Shown here: in pieces, positions 1-8,304 of the stretch | Numbering within the stretch: position 1 is the first letter of the stretch | How the letters are laid out: the number at the start of each line of letters is the position of its first letter | Origin: Colwellia sp. | GTDB taxonomy: Bacteria; Pseudomonadota; Gammaproteobacteria; Enterobacterales; Alteromonadaceae | Assembly (NCBI GenBank): GCA_013215295.1 | Contig: JABSOZ010000002.1 | Location: forward strand, 62,001 to 126,000 | Direction of reading: 5' to 3' | DNA: 64,000 bases | Program-made: the position numbers and the translations under genes | Notes under the pieces: model-generated | What the model was told of the DNA's origin: nothing | Seen by the model: the letters and a program-made list of their open reading frames with translations, nothing else | Database searches by the model: none

Positions 1-2
1 TG

Positions 3-158
3 ATGGCCGAAATAGCAAAGAATGAAAATCTAAGTCCAGAAGAAAAAGAAAAGGCGATGGAAGAAATTGGTAAAATGCGCGAAAAAATTATTGAAGAAAG
101 CATCGATATTAAAAAAATAGCAAAAGAAACCTTTATCGAACCTGATGAGAATGGTTAA
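3..158 (+). CDS. C-terminal part of an unknown hydrophilic protein (5' end possibly outside the window)
   Basis: A reading frame is open from the window edge to a TAA at 156-158. It encodes about 51 very charged residues, rich in Glu and Lys, and is predicted helical. An ATG occurs at position 3, but no ribosome binding site can be seen because the window starts there, so this is probably the tail of a longer gene. An AT-rich hairpin follows 36 bases downstream, which fits a gene end. I do not recognise the family. Confidence 0.45.
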   Translation: MAEIAKNENLSPEEKEKAMEEIGKMREKIIEESIDIKKIAKETFIEPDENG

Positions 159-194
159 CGATTGAAACAGTTTAAAACTGTGCATTATGGGAAG

Positions 195-245
195 TAAAAT
201 GATTAATTTTAATGAGTTATCATTCAGTTAAAATTAATCATTTTA
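195..245 (+). terminator. AT-rich inverted repeat, probable terminator
   Basis: A perfect 17-bp inverted repeat (195-211 pairing with 229-245) surrounds a 17-base loop. It lies just after the stop codon of the first reading frame. The stem is almost all A/T, so its strength as an intrinsic terminator is uncertain. It could serve both strands, because a minus-strand small ORF ends at 309. Confidence 0.5.
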
Positions 246-308
246 TAGGTTCAACATTATTATTCAAGATAAATAAAATTGTCGCTTATACTAGGACATT
301 ATTATTCA

Positions 309-482
309 TTAATTATAGCCAAGTACATAATTTTCATTATCTTCATTGAGTGATAATTCAATCTCAATATTTTCATTTTTGTTGCTGTTATCCAAGACTT
401 CCATTTGCTCTTGTTGAAAAGAATGAATTTTGTTAGCTGAAAGAATTAATCGACTGCTTTGTGTGATTCTATTATTTATCAT
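309..482 (-). CDS. Small hypothetical protein (57 aa)
   Basis: A minus-strand ORF of 57 codons starts with ATG at 480-482. It is preceded by a strong Shine-Dalgarno-like GAGGGT about 6 bases upstream, which is the main reason to call it. The product starts MINNRITQSSRLIL and becomes acidic and Asn-rich toward the C-terminus (ENIEIELSLNEDNENY). It has no signal peptide, membrane segment or cysteine. It is flanked by short AT-rich intergenic DNA and seems to be transcribed alone. The family is unknown. It could be a spurious ORF, but codon use resembles the neighbours. Confidence 0.45.
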   Translation of the reverse strand: MINNRITQSSRLILSANKIHSFQQEQMEVLDNSNKNENIEIELSLNEDNENYVLGYN

Positions 483-694
483 CGTACTACCCTCGTTTAT
501 GTTTTTAACTTCACGATTGGTGTTGCATTAATAGGGCCAAAAAAAGTCCTTTTTAACCAATTGAAATATATATACAATTAAAATTCACTAACATTTAATT
601 TGTATTCTGCTTGGCATTTTAAAAAGAGAACATCAACTTGCAAGAGATTAATTTTGAGTTGCAGTATGTCTATAATAAAGCGATTGAATTAAAT

Positions 695-1153
695 TTATTT
701 AATCGCATTCCACATATCGAGATGAATTCGCCAAACACCATCTATTTTTCGCCAAACTATCACATATGCCCCGCCAAACTTACTTTCTCGTCCATCATCA
801 TGGATAGACAGCCCAGAATAGTAACCAATATCGCTTGCGAGTTGACCGTCAATAATGAGTTCCTCTGACTCAGTTTTATGCCAATTTAATTTCCAACTAC
901 TTTTGAGGTTTGGGGTCCAATATTTTCGAATAGCATTAATATTATTCTCTATATTGTTTTCTCCATAAACAATCTTTGCATCTGGGCTATATATCGACAT
1001 TATTGTTTCAATGTCTCCTTCAACAAATGCTTGAGAAAAGGCTTCAGCTTGCGCTGATATTGCTAACTTGTCAGCGTTGAAGTCTGTACTTAATGCCACA
1101 TAACTCGGTAACGTCATAATTACGAGGAGAAAGCTTTTTATTGTTATTTTCAT
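695..1153 (-). CDS. Exported SnoaL-like/DUF4440 (NTF2-fold) protein
   Basis: The 152-aa product begins with a hydrophobic signal-like segment (MKITIKSFLLVIMTLPSYVA) and is probably periplasmic. The mature part has the pattern of the NTF2-like SnoaL/DUF4440 family: an N-terminal helix followed by FVEGDIETIMSIYSPDAKIV, and a C-terminal strand pair ending in VIVWRKIDGVWRIHLDMW. Family members include small isomerases, cyclases and ketosteroid-binding proteins, but most exported ones have no known substrate. I see no diagnostic catalytic residue set. It is apparently monocistronic. The fold call is fairly safe; the function is not known. Confidence 0.8.
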   Translation of the reverse strand: MKITIKSFLLVIMTLPSYVALSTDFNADKLAISAQAEAFSQAFVEGDIETIMSIYSPDAKIVYGENNIENNINAIRKYWTPNLKSSWKLNWHKTESEELIIDGQLASDIGYYSGLSIHDDGRESKFGGAYVIVWRKIDGVWRIHLDMWNAIK

Positions 1154-1762
1154 AGTTGATCCCAGATTGTCATTTTATTTATCACATCAAAAAAACTTAC
1201 CCACCCCTTTTTAAAATATAGAGATTAGCAGAGCGTAAAAGGTAATCGTGTAAAGAAGTCTTCTTTATGATGGTAATCTAAAAGAGATATTGATAGCAAT
1301 CACCGATATTGTAGACCCATCACTTTTTCTTCAGCTAGTCTTATAACGCCTCCAATTTTCCACTCTCTTGAAGTCTAAGTATTTCTTGATGTATAAGAGG
1401 CTCCAATGATTAGTATTTTTGATAAATATAATACTCGGGAAGTAGTATCGCTACAGGTGTTTTGAAGGCTCAATATTATCAAAAAACAAACACGCTAATA
1501 TTAATTTTCCGTAGATCGTATGAGTTAATACCACACCAACAATACTCTTTCGTAACATCTTGAACATATTTTTGTACTGTGAATTTCATAATCATCATTC
1601 ATACCATTCGCTATATTGTTGGTATGTTTTACACCGCTAGTTTTAGTAATCTTATATTTTCTAAAGCGTCTTTTACAGGATGTCTATCTGACTAGCTTTC
1701 AGCCTAAAAGGTATAGTGTCTAGATAATAATAAGGAGTAATACTATTAACATAAAGCTTAAT
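1154..1762. other. Gene-free AT-rich stretch
   Basis: About 600 bases between two minus-strand genes hold no convincing gene. The minus strand has several short open stretches broken by stop codons and shifts. One around 1340-1400 could be a decayed coding segment, but I cannot name a parent family. No tRNA-like or strong hairpin structure was seen. Confidence 0.4.
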
Positions 1763-1790
1763 AAAAAAAATCCGCTATTAAACGGATTTT
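1763..1790 (-). terminator. Intrinsic terminator of the 663-aa lipoprotein gene
   Basis: On the minus strand an 8-bp stem (AAAATCCG/CGGATTTT, 1767-1774 with 1783-1790) and an 8-base loop are followed by a run of eight U. It lies about 70 bases after the stop codon of the lipoprotein gene, the expected place. Confidence 0.75.
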
Positions 1791-1861
1791 CAAGTCGAAT
1801 AAGGCTTTACTGCCGTCCGACGTTTTAGACAAGGACTTTTAACTAACTTGTCAGTTACAGC

Positions 1862-3853
1862 TTATTGTACAGGTATCTTTATGGTCCCTGTTGACACAAC
1901 ACCAGCTTTAGTTTCATAGGCATATTCAAACGTTAAGCTATTTTCAGAATTATTCATGTCATCCGACATATAGTAGTATGTGTAGGCACTATAAACTTTT
2001 TGACTATCTTCTTGAGCTGAACCTTTTTCTATATTTATAGATAAATTGTCACTCAAAATAGTTTCGTTTTCGGCTAATTGTATCAGCCCAAGAGTTGACA
2101 CATTATAAGGGCTTCCATCTCTAACAAACCTATAGTCTCTTATTGAGTTATTACTAATATCATCTACAGTGATAGAAACGAGTCGTAATGAAAAGTTTTG
2201 TAAAGTTTCGATACTAGATGGTAAGTAAATATATATATTACTATTATTGTTAGATGGGTTTGCTACATCACCCGCTGTATTAGTTACTGTAATTGCAACC
2301 CCATTAGTTGTAAAATTGTTGTTATCTACTCGTACTTCATTAATATCAAAAGCATCATCACTCAAGTCTTCAATAGAAAATGAAAGAGAGTCGCCATTGA
2401 CATCAACTGATTGTTCAGTAGAAGTTACAACTAAAGAATTGATATCGTACTGATAACTTTGCCCTGACGTTAAAGTACTTATCGGAGTAATTGTTAATTT
2501 TGTATTATTTAAACTTGTTTCAAATGACACAGGAACATCTACATTACCACTTATAATAGTTGTACCAGGTAAAACGATATCGTTAGAGTCATCGTTGCCC
2601 TTTACCACTGTATAGCCAGAAGTATTAGTTAATGATAAATTACTTGCGGAAGCTGTAATTTGCTGAGAGTAAAAAACACTGAAACTATGATCAGCAACAT
2701 TTACTTTTTTAGCTGCAGTAACCACTTCTAAATTAGAGGTGCCGCTATCAGTTGGTCGTGGCATTATAGCCAACTCAATTATGTCTAAATATGGTGTTTT
2801 ATAATAACTGTTACCTAAAGTACCAGAAACATGCACGGTTAAACTTCCTTCGGAATTCATATTAAATAATATTGAACTACTCTGGTAATCAATATCATTA
2901 ACAGAAAATGCAGGTATTTCAATTGTTGAGGAATTGCCGAATGTTGCAGATAAAACATATTGCTCACTTTCTTCATCAAAAACAGATTGAGATTCTACTT
3001 CATCTGAACCTGTTGCTGTAAGCTCAGCACCTAAAAGAGCATTGGCACTTGAATCAATCAAAGTAATACGAAATTCAACTTCGGCTAAAGGCATATTTTC
3101 TTCAACATATAATGTCAATATATCTTGAGTATTAGACGATGAAACATATAAATCATTGCCACTTAAGTTGTTATTTGACTCAGGGGTAAAATCTATTTCA
3201 CCATCTTTATTGATATCTAAATTGGCTCTTATTGCTGTATTAATAAATTTAGGGACAGTAATATTATAAATACCATTAACTTCATCATACGTTGAAGTAT
3301 GTTTATATTTACTCGCTCGAGAACTAGAACCTGCATGAGAGTATGCAATAAACTCCAACGCTGACAAAGGCAAACCGGTTGTTTTGTTTATAACAGATAC
3401 TTGCATTGTGTTAGCTATCGACACTTCAAAGGTACCAAAATCATTAGATGTATTAATAGCATCAGAATTTCCTGTGTTTATAAAAAATACACGAGATAAA
3501 AACTCTTCATTAGTACTTTCAATAACAACTTCAATATCAGAGTTAGATGGAAGGTTTTCAATTTTAAATTCACCACCGGTGAACACAAGGCTATCTTGAA
3601 TAATTTCGTCTGCGGCTATGATGGTAACATTAGCTTTTGATACTTCTTTACCATCAAGGGCGTTAACAATTATGCCAGTTAAAGCAACTGTTGACGTTAA
3701 CGTTTCATTAGTTGGGTAAGTGGTTCCACTAAGAATTTCATTTTGTGCCTGAATAGCAGCTGCGACATCTGAACTACTGTTATCTTCAACTTCAAAACAT
3801 GCCGTTAATAAACACAAAGAAGCGCTCATCATTATTAGGTTTACATACTTCAA
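1862..3853 (-). CDS. Large surface/periplasmic lipoprotein with a carboxypeptidase-regulatory-like domain
   Basis: The 663-aa product has a lipoprotein signal (MKYVNLIMMSASLCLLTAC) with lipobox LTAC, so lipidation at Cys19 is likely. Residues about 55-150 look like a carboxypeptidase regulatory-like/Ig-like beta domain (TGIIVNALDGKEVSKANVTI). A segment DINKDGEIDF near residue 210 resembles a calcium-binding loop. The rest is Ser/Thr/Asn-rich and beta-strand-like, as in surface adhesin-type lipoproteins. No enzyme motif is visible. A terminator follows the gene. I infer a cell-envelope structural or adhesive role without direct evidence. Confidence 0.75.
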   Translation of the reverse strand: MKYVNLIMMSASLCLLTACFEVEDNSSSDVAAAIQAQNEILSGTTYPTNETLTSTVALTGIIVNALDGKEVSKANVTIIAADEIIQDSLVFTGGEFKIENLPSNSDIEVVIESTNEEFLSRVFFINTGNSDAINTSNDFGTFEVSIANTMQVSVINKTTGLPLSALEFIAYSHAGSSSRASKYKHTSTYDEVNGIYNITVPKFINTAIRANLDINKDGEIDFTPESNNNLSGNDLYVSSSNTQDILTLYVEENMPLAEVEFRITLIDSSANALLGAELTATGSDEVESQSVFDEESEQYVLSATFGNSSTIEIPAFSVNDIDYQSSSILFNMNSEGSLTVHVSGTLGNSYYKTPYLDIIELAIMPRPTDSGTSNLEVVTAAKKVNVADHSFSVFYSQQITASASNLSLTNTSGYTVVKGNDDSNDIVLPGTTIISGNVDVPVSFETSLNNTKLTITPISTLTSGQSYQYDINSLVVTSTEQSVDVNGDSLSFSIEDLSDDAFDINEVRVDNNNFTTNGVAITVTNTAGDVANPSNNNSNIYIYLPSSIETLQNFSLRLVSITVDDISNNSIRDYRFVRDGSPYNVSTLGLIQLAENETILSDNLSINIEKGSAQEDSQKVYSAYTYYYMSDDMNNSENSLTFEYAYETKAGVVSTGTIKIPVQ

Positions 3854-4119
3854 TTTAACTTTCCTTTTAAAATTTAGAAGGGAAGAATAAGTTAAACTTG
3901 AGTTTTCATATTGATTCCCTTCAATAAGGCGCGCAGGTTAACACAAGGTTAAATACCTGTTAATAGTAAAATACTTCTTTTCGCACAATTAGACAAAAAT
4001 GTCACAAATGACGTGATTTATCAGTGGAATGTCACGTAACATGCTCAATATTTAAGCCGCTATTGAATTCAAAGCTTAACTTAAAATTGAGCCATTATAT
4101 TTATTCAAAGACGTTTAAG

Positions 4120-4824
4120 TTAAAAACGATAATTAGCGTAGATACCAGCAACCTGATCATAACTATTATCAAGTTTGTAGCCATTTTCTTGTGCATCGAA
4201 GTCTGAATAGCCTGCAAATATACCGATATCCGTACTCTTGCTAAATGCGTAATTAACGCCCACAATGGCTTCATGCGCTTCACTTTGATTAAAATCTTTT
4301 AAATCGCGATAAGTGTAGAGAGCAGTTGCGGTCCAATCCTTTGCTAGATTAGTCTGTAAACCTACAGAATAGCGATATTCATCTTTATTTTTTAGCACTT
4401 CTTCATCCCATTTCACATAACCTACAGAGAAAATCATAGCGAAGTCTTTATCAAATACATATTTACCATTTAAGTCTGTGCCATATGCGATAGATTCACC
4501 GGTAGCAGATGACTTTTGAAAGCCTCTTACGCCTAAGCCTACCGTTAATTCAAGACCCGTTTCATTATTCTCTCGAGCTAAAATTCGATAATTTATCCCT
4601 CCAAGACCAAGTGTTAAATTATCAGTTAAACCGTAACCAATATTTAAATTCAGCCCGAGACTATCGTCATCTTTCTCTTCGGACCACGTTAACCCGCCGC
4701 CCACAGACACAGTGCCATCTGTTAAAGTGAGTGGTCGTAATACTCGGTTTTCAGGATACTCTGTTTCAGCAAAAACTGTTGATGATGCGATAAGTAAAGC
4801 GATGCTAATAAGTGATTTATTCAT
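4120..4824 (-). CDS. Outer-membrane beta-barrel protein
   Basis: I start at the ATG at 4824 rather than the in-frame ATG 15 bases upstream, because a GGAAA Shine-Dalgarno element lies just before it and the product then begins with a clean signal peptide (MNKSLISIALLIASSTVFA). The mature part of about 215 residues alternates hydrophobic and polar residues as in transmembrane beta strands and ends ...GIYANYRF. The C-terminal Phe is typical of BAM-inserted barrels. Glycine- and Tyr-rich strands suggest an 8-10-stranded barrel. The ligand or channel function is not known. Confidence 0.85.
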   Translation of the reverse strand: MNKSLISIALLIASSTVFAETEYPENRVLRPLTLTDGTVSVGGGLTWSEEKDDDSLGLNLNIGYGLTDNLTLGLGGINYRILARENNETGLELTVGLGVRGFQKSSATGESIAYGTDLNGKYVFDKDFAMIFSVGYVKWDEEVLKNKDEYRYSVGLQTNLAKDWTATALYTYRDLKDFNQSEAHEAIVGVNYAFSKSTDIGIFAGYSDFDAQENGYKLDNSYDQVAGIYANYRF

Positions 4825-5052
4825 AATGTTAATTTCCAATGTTTTTTTATGTTTGTAGTTTATGAGTTCATAATAAAGCCTTATTACGTTCGTTTCTTTA
4901 TGGCTTTTGTTGATGAAATGTAGGCGTAACGTGAGAAATTGTAAGAAGCTGCTGATGAGTCCCCTATGGCATTAGAGCTTATCCAATATTTGACATTATG
5001 GTTACATGAGACACTACAGATAACGAAACGATGGAAAATGAAATAATGAAAA

Positions 5053-5068
5053 GTAACAATTCTGTTAC
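5053..5068. promoter_or_regulatory. Palindrome GTAACA-N4-TGTTAC upstream of the coiled-coil gene
   Basis: A perfect 6-4-6 palindrome lies about 80 bases before the ATG at 5151, in the 326-base intergenic stretch between divergent genes (4825-5150). Its spacing and symmetry resemble a dimeric repressor operator. No matching regulator is evident nearby. Nothing else stands out in this intergenic stretch. Confidence 0.3.
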
Positions 5069-5150
5069 CAACAATACCGAGTAAAATTAGTCTAAAGCTT
5101 TACGCCTGATAGCCGATAATGTGTTTGAGTAACATCAACAAACTAATTTT

Positions 5151-5570
5151 ATGATAACTATAGATTCTTCAAGCATGCAAATAGCGACTTCTTTCGCCTA
5201 TTCGACCTTAACGTCGAAAACCGCTGACGATGAAGATAACCTTGCCAAAAATAATCCGCACAGTACGACCTCAAGTACACAGGTCAACATTTCTCCTGAA
5301 GCCAGAGAAAAATTAGCGCAGCAATTACAAGCTGAGAATAATGAAGAAGAGAAAAATGAAATTGACACTGAGTTTCTCGATAAAATGATAGAACAAATAC
5401 AAGAACAAATTAAAGAAATTCAACAAGAGCTTCGTAAACTTAATAGTGATAATGGAAAAGAAGTGCAGCAAGAGAAGAAGATGCTTGAGAGTCAACTATC
5501 GTCACTCAATGGCACCTTACTAGGGTTATTTGGCAAGAAATTAGCAGCATTAGAGGAGTCAGCACCATAG
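5151..5570 (+). CDS. Hypothetical coiled-coil protein
   Basis: The 139-aa product is cytoplasmic-looking and acidic. Residues 45-60 contain STQVNISPEAREKLAQQ, a segment resembling short helical motifs of flagellar-associated or anti-sigma-like proteins, but I cannot assign a family. Residues about 60-125 are a strong heptad coiled coil (MIEQIQEQIKEIQQELRKL). There is no signal peptide. It sits alone, with a palindrome upstream. The coding call is supported by length, ATG start and biased composition. Confidence 0.6.
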   Translation: MITIDSSSMQIATSFAYSTLTSKTADDEDNLAKNNPHSTTSSTQVNISPEAREKLAQQLQAENNEEEKNEIDTEFLDKMIEQIQEQIKEIQQELRKLNSDNGKEVQQEKKMLESQLSSLNGTLLGLFGKKLAALEESAP

Positions 5571-5834
5571 TTGTTTAATTTCAATGATTGCATGTTTAAA
5601 TTTCTTGATAAGAACTCTGAGTTGCCCCCACCCCTTTAATTTGACTTTAATTCTAGCCTTTTAGCTGTCCTCGCTACAACTACAATATATGAATGACAAG
5701 AAACCCAAGCATGAAAGTGATCCTTTATATTTATCAAGCTTGGAATACAACAAAAAATAGTCTACGATGAAAGTCGTAGAATATAAGAAGTTAAACAATA
5801 AATATAAAAATATACCTAAAAAGGACGTTAAACA

Positions 5835-7010
5835 ATGAAACGACTATTCATACTTATTTTGCTATCTATACCAAACATCGCTGCAGCTATAGATAACAGC
5901 ATTTCTATTGGTAAGACAATAGAAATCGAGTCAAAAACTCTTAATGAAAAACGTATAATTCAGGTTCATTTACCAAATGCATACCGCAATGGGGATACGC
6001 GCTTTCCAGTGCTTTATCTCACAGATGGACCAGGACATTTCAGCCACACGGTAGGCACGATGAATTTTCTCGCTAATAATGGTCGTATTCCTCAGATGAT
6101 AATTGTCGGTGTGGCTAATACGGATAGAACGCGTGATTTAACCCCTGAAATATTAATATCCAAAGACGAGCGATTTCAAAATGGTGGTGGTGCAGATACT
6201 TTTTTAAACTTTTTTGAACAAGAATTGATCCCCTATATCGAAAAAAACTATCGTACTCAGCCTTATCGTGTATTTAGTGGCCATTCATTCGGTGGGCTAT
6301 TTGCCATAAATGCTTTCTTAACAAAACCAGAGGTATTTAATGCCTATATTTCAGTAAGCCCAAGTCTATGGTGGGACGATCAACGCCTAATAAATGATGC
6401 TAAGGTTTTTTTCAATAAAACAAAATCGCTTGATCGAACGCTTTTTGTAACTATGGCTGCAGAAGGCGAGCGTATGATCGCACCATACAACGAATTCGTT
6501 AACGTGGTAAAAGAGAGTAAAGTTAAAGGTTTAATATTTGCTAACAAAGAATTTGATGATGAAGATCATGGTTCGACCGTATTGCGTAGCCAGTATTTTG
6601 CATTGAAACAAGTTTGGGATGGCTGGAATATGCCACGTGAGACATTCACCGAAGGCCTTACCGCGGTTCAAGCTCATTATAAATCCATTGGTACAAAATT
6701 TGGCTTTGATGTACAGGTACCTGAAGGAATAATTAATAATTTAGGCTACAACGCATTAGGCGATGAAAAATTTGATAAGGCGATAGAAGTATTTTCTTAT
6801 AATGTCAAAATGTACCCAAACTCAGCCAATGTTTATGACAGCTTGGCAGATGCACAAGAGACAAGTGGTGCTCTAAATAAGGCCTATAAAAATTATGCAA
6901 AAGCATTGGAACTAGCAGAGCCAAGTGATGCGAATAAAGCTATGTTTGAAATAAACAAAGAGAGAGTCGCTAAGCTTTTAACAGTAAAAACTAAAGTTGC
7001 AGGTGAATAA
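5835..7010 (+). CDS. Exported alpha/beta-hydrolase (esterase D/Fes-type, COG2819) with C-terminal TPR-like repeats
   Basis: The 391-aa protein begins with a signal peptide (MKRLFILILLSIPNIAAA). Residues about 25-275 match the putative esterase family that includes siderophore esterases: an oxyanion region FPVLYLTDGPGHF, nucleophile elbow GHSFGG (Ser of the catalytic triad) and DDEDHGST with the probable catalytic His. Residues about 300-375 look like two TPR-type helical pairs (NVYDSLADAQETSGALNKAY). A GGA-containing ribosome site precedes the ATG. The substrate (siderophore ester, peptide ester or other) cannot be read from the sequence, and no iron-uptake gene lies beside it. Confidence 0.85.
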   Translation: MKRLFILILLSIPNIAAAIDNSISIGKTIEIESKTLNEKRIIQVHLPNAYRNGDTRFPVLYLTDGPGHFSHTVGTMNFLANNGRIPQMIIVGVANTDRTRDLTPEILISKDERFQNGGGADTFLNFFEQELIPYIEKNYRTQPYRVFSGHSFGGLFAINAFLTKPEVFNAYISVSPSLWWDDQRLINDAKVFFNKTKSLDRTLFVTMAAEGERMIAPYNEFVNVVKESKVKGLIFANKEFDDEDHGSTVLRSQYFALKQVWDGWNMPRETFTEGLTAVQAHYKSIGTKFGFDVQVPEGIINNLGYNALGDEKFDKAIEVFSYNVKMYPNSANVYDSLADAQETSGALNKAYKNYAKALELAEPSDANKAMFEINKERVAKLLTVKTKVAGE

Positions 7011-7024
7011 CGGTTAATTTATTA

Positions 7025-7051
7025 GCGACATTGATCATTACTCAATGTCGC
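7025..7051 (+). terminator. Probable terminator of the esterase gene
   Basis: A perfect 10-bp stem (GCGACATTGA with TCAATGTCGC) and a 7-base loop lie 14 bases after the esterase stop codon. The following U tract is imperfect (TTAAATTA). Confidence 0.6.
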
Positions 7052-7090
7052 TTAAATTAATGAAAATGCCACCACGACAATAATACTTAT

Positions 7091-7216
7091 TGAAAACTGA
7101 GCAGTTGGAGTGTGGTTATCAACTGGCTTCACGGAGGCGACAGCGCAGAAAAGGGTACGAACACTCCACTCTCCTTTCCAATTCCCAGAACACCCTGCAC
7201 AGCAAAACCCTCCAAC
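7091..7216. repeat. Inverted-repeat-containing intergenic patch, possibly a degraded mobile or repeat element
   Basis: This patch between 7052 and 7420 is richer in G/C than its surroundings. It holds two overlapping inverted pairs: GTTGGAG (7104-7110) with CTCCAAC (7210-7216), and GGAGTGT (7107-7113) with ACACTCC (7161-7167). There is no reading frame of note. It may be the remnant of a short palindromic element. The rest of the 7052-7420 stretch shows nothing I can support. Confidence 0.3.
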
Positions 7217-7420
7217 TCAATTTGAAAGTTAAATTTTGATATTTATAGATACCTGACGAGTGTTTGTCACTGCCCTCTTTAATTATTAGCAGAAAAACAA
7301 ATCATAGAATAGTTAGTAATTAAATGACAAATGACATTGTGTTTCAATAATTTTGAACTATCGTTATTTGTGCATCAGTAAGGTGCATAACATATTTAAT
7401 TCATATATAAGGATATTATC

Positions 7421-7696
7421 ATGTCAAATACTACCGTTGGTTCATACTCACCCTTTTCTGCCCAAATAAGTACCGAAGATAAAGAAGTTTTCATTAATGC
7501 ATTTGAAAAGTTTGTTGGTGTTAACTATGAACCCATTGCTGTTGCAAAACAGGTTGTTGCTGGAGAGAATTATGCTTTTTTCTGTAACGCTACACCGGTT
7601 TATCCAGGTGCAACATCTAACCCAGCAATGGTAACGATTTTTAAATCATTAGAAGGTCATTCAAGTATTACGCATATTGAAAAAATGCCATATTAA
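7421..7696 (+). CDS. Small cystatin-like protein (type-1 stefin-like, no signal peptide)
   Basis: The 91-aa product carries the cystatin hallmark QVVAG at residues 44-48 within VAKQVVAGENYAFFCN, matching the pattern Q-x-V-x-G followed by an aromatic strand as in animal and plant cystatins. An N-terminal glycine (Gly7) precedes a helix at about 18-36, in the order expected for a cystatin fold. It has no signal peptide, so like stefins it would be intracellular. The AAGGATA before the ATG is a good ribosome site. The gene is alone, with its own terminator. Cysteine-protease inhibition is an inference from the motif only. Confidence 0.7.
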   Translation: MSNTTVGSYSPFSAQISTEDKEVFINAFEKFVGVNYEPIAVAKQVVAGENYAFFCNATPVYPGATSNPAMVTIFKSLEGHSSITHIEKMPY

Positions 7697-7716
7697 TCAG
7701 AGTTATATTATTTAAC

Positions 7717-7745
7717 AAAGAAGTAAGGTTTCACTTACTTCTTTT
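7717..7745 (+). terminator. Intrinsic terminator of the cystatin-like gene
   Basis: An 11-bp stem (AAAGAAGTAAG with CTTACTTCTTT, 7717-7727 and 7734-7744) has a 6-base loop and a short U-rich tail, 20 bases after the stop codon. Confidence 0.7.
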
Positions 7746-8035
7746 ATATTTTTTATCTGGTTTAAACTTCAGTTCGATATGACTTTGACAATAATACCCA
7801 ACGAGTCGTTATACAACACTTACATTAAACTCGACTTCAAAACTTCCTATGGTTCTCTAATCAACTAAGACATGAATAACTCTGTTGAGATTACAGTAAT
7901 ATTTTTTCCGATGAACGCCCATGACAATCGTCAGTCTACGCCATCTCGGTAACTGATCCTGCTTTACCCTACTTCAGGTAAACCTATGTAGATGAACCCA
8001 GCACCAACTCTGCTTCATTAAACGCCGGAATGATG

Positions 8036-8127
8036 CCCAATATTCACGTATCACTGGCAAGGATGCCAGTGAAAGCGTTGTTGGCACACGGACGTGCCAT
8101 CAGCGCTGGTACGTTGAGAATATTGGG
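8036..8127 (+). repeat. Three-way-junction hairpin element with GGA loops (repeat or structured RNA)
   Basis: An outer stem pairs CCCAATATTC at 8036-8045 with GAATATTGGG at 8118-8127, and ACGTA with TACGT just inside. It encloses two hairpins. The first is TCACTGGCA/TGCCAGTGA (8051-8059 and 8064-8072) with loop AGGA. The second is TGGCAC/GTGCCA (8082-8087 and 8094-8099) with loop ACGGAC, extended by AGCG/CGCT. The second loop contains ACACGGACGT, which fits the CsrA consensus ACA-N-GGA-N-GT. An ORF crossing it (MMPNIHVSL...) has no ribosome site and is better explained as translation of the repeat. Confidence 0.55.
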
Positions 8128-8170
8128 TAGCATGGAGGAAACACGTTTAATGCAGCAGCGACGGGTGAGT

Positions 8171-8304
8171 CCAGAGAGGGTTCGTCGCTTAACCCTCTTT
8201 GGGTGTCGTCGGCACCCCGACGCCAGACAAGTAAACAAACTCCAAGCAGGTAATAATAATTATCACTTGTCACCGACCCCTTTTACTCGTCGCCACCGCG
8301 ACAA
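8171..8304 (+). repeat. Further strong hairpins adjoining the three-way junction
   Basis: Three more hairpins lie in the same G/C-richer patch: CCAGAGAGGGTT/AACCCTCTTTGG (8171-8182 with 8191-8202, one mismatch), CGTCGG/CCGACG (8207-8212 with 8217-8222, loop CACC), and GTCGC/GCGAC near 8290-8304 (loop CACC). The base composition differs from the flanking AT-rich DNA, so the whole 8030-8304 stretch looks like one inserted repeat element between the cystatin-like and TIR genes. Confidence 0.5.

Noticed and set aside
638-868. 76-aa plus-strand ORF at the end of the SnoaL-like gene
   Set aside because: It runs antisense through the 3' part of a well-supported minus-strand gene and has no ribosome site.
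1340-1560. Possible decayed substrate-binding protein or regulator fragment on the minus strand
   Set aside because: Open stretches are short, broken by stops and match no family I can name, so there is no basis to call a pseudogene.
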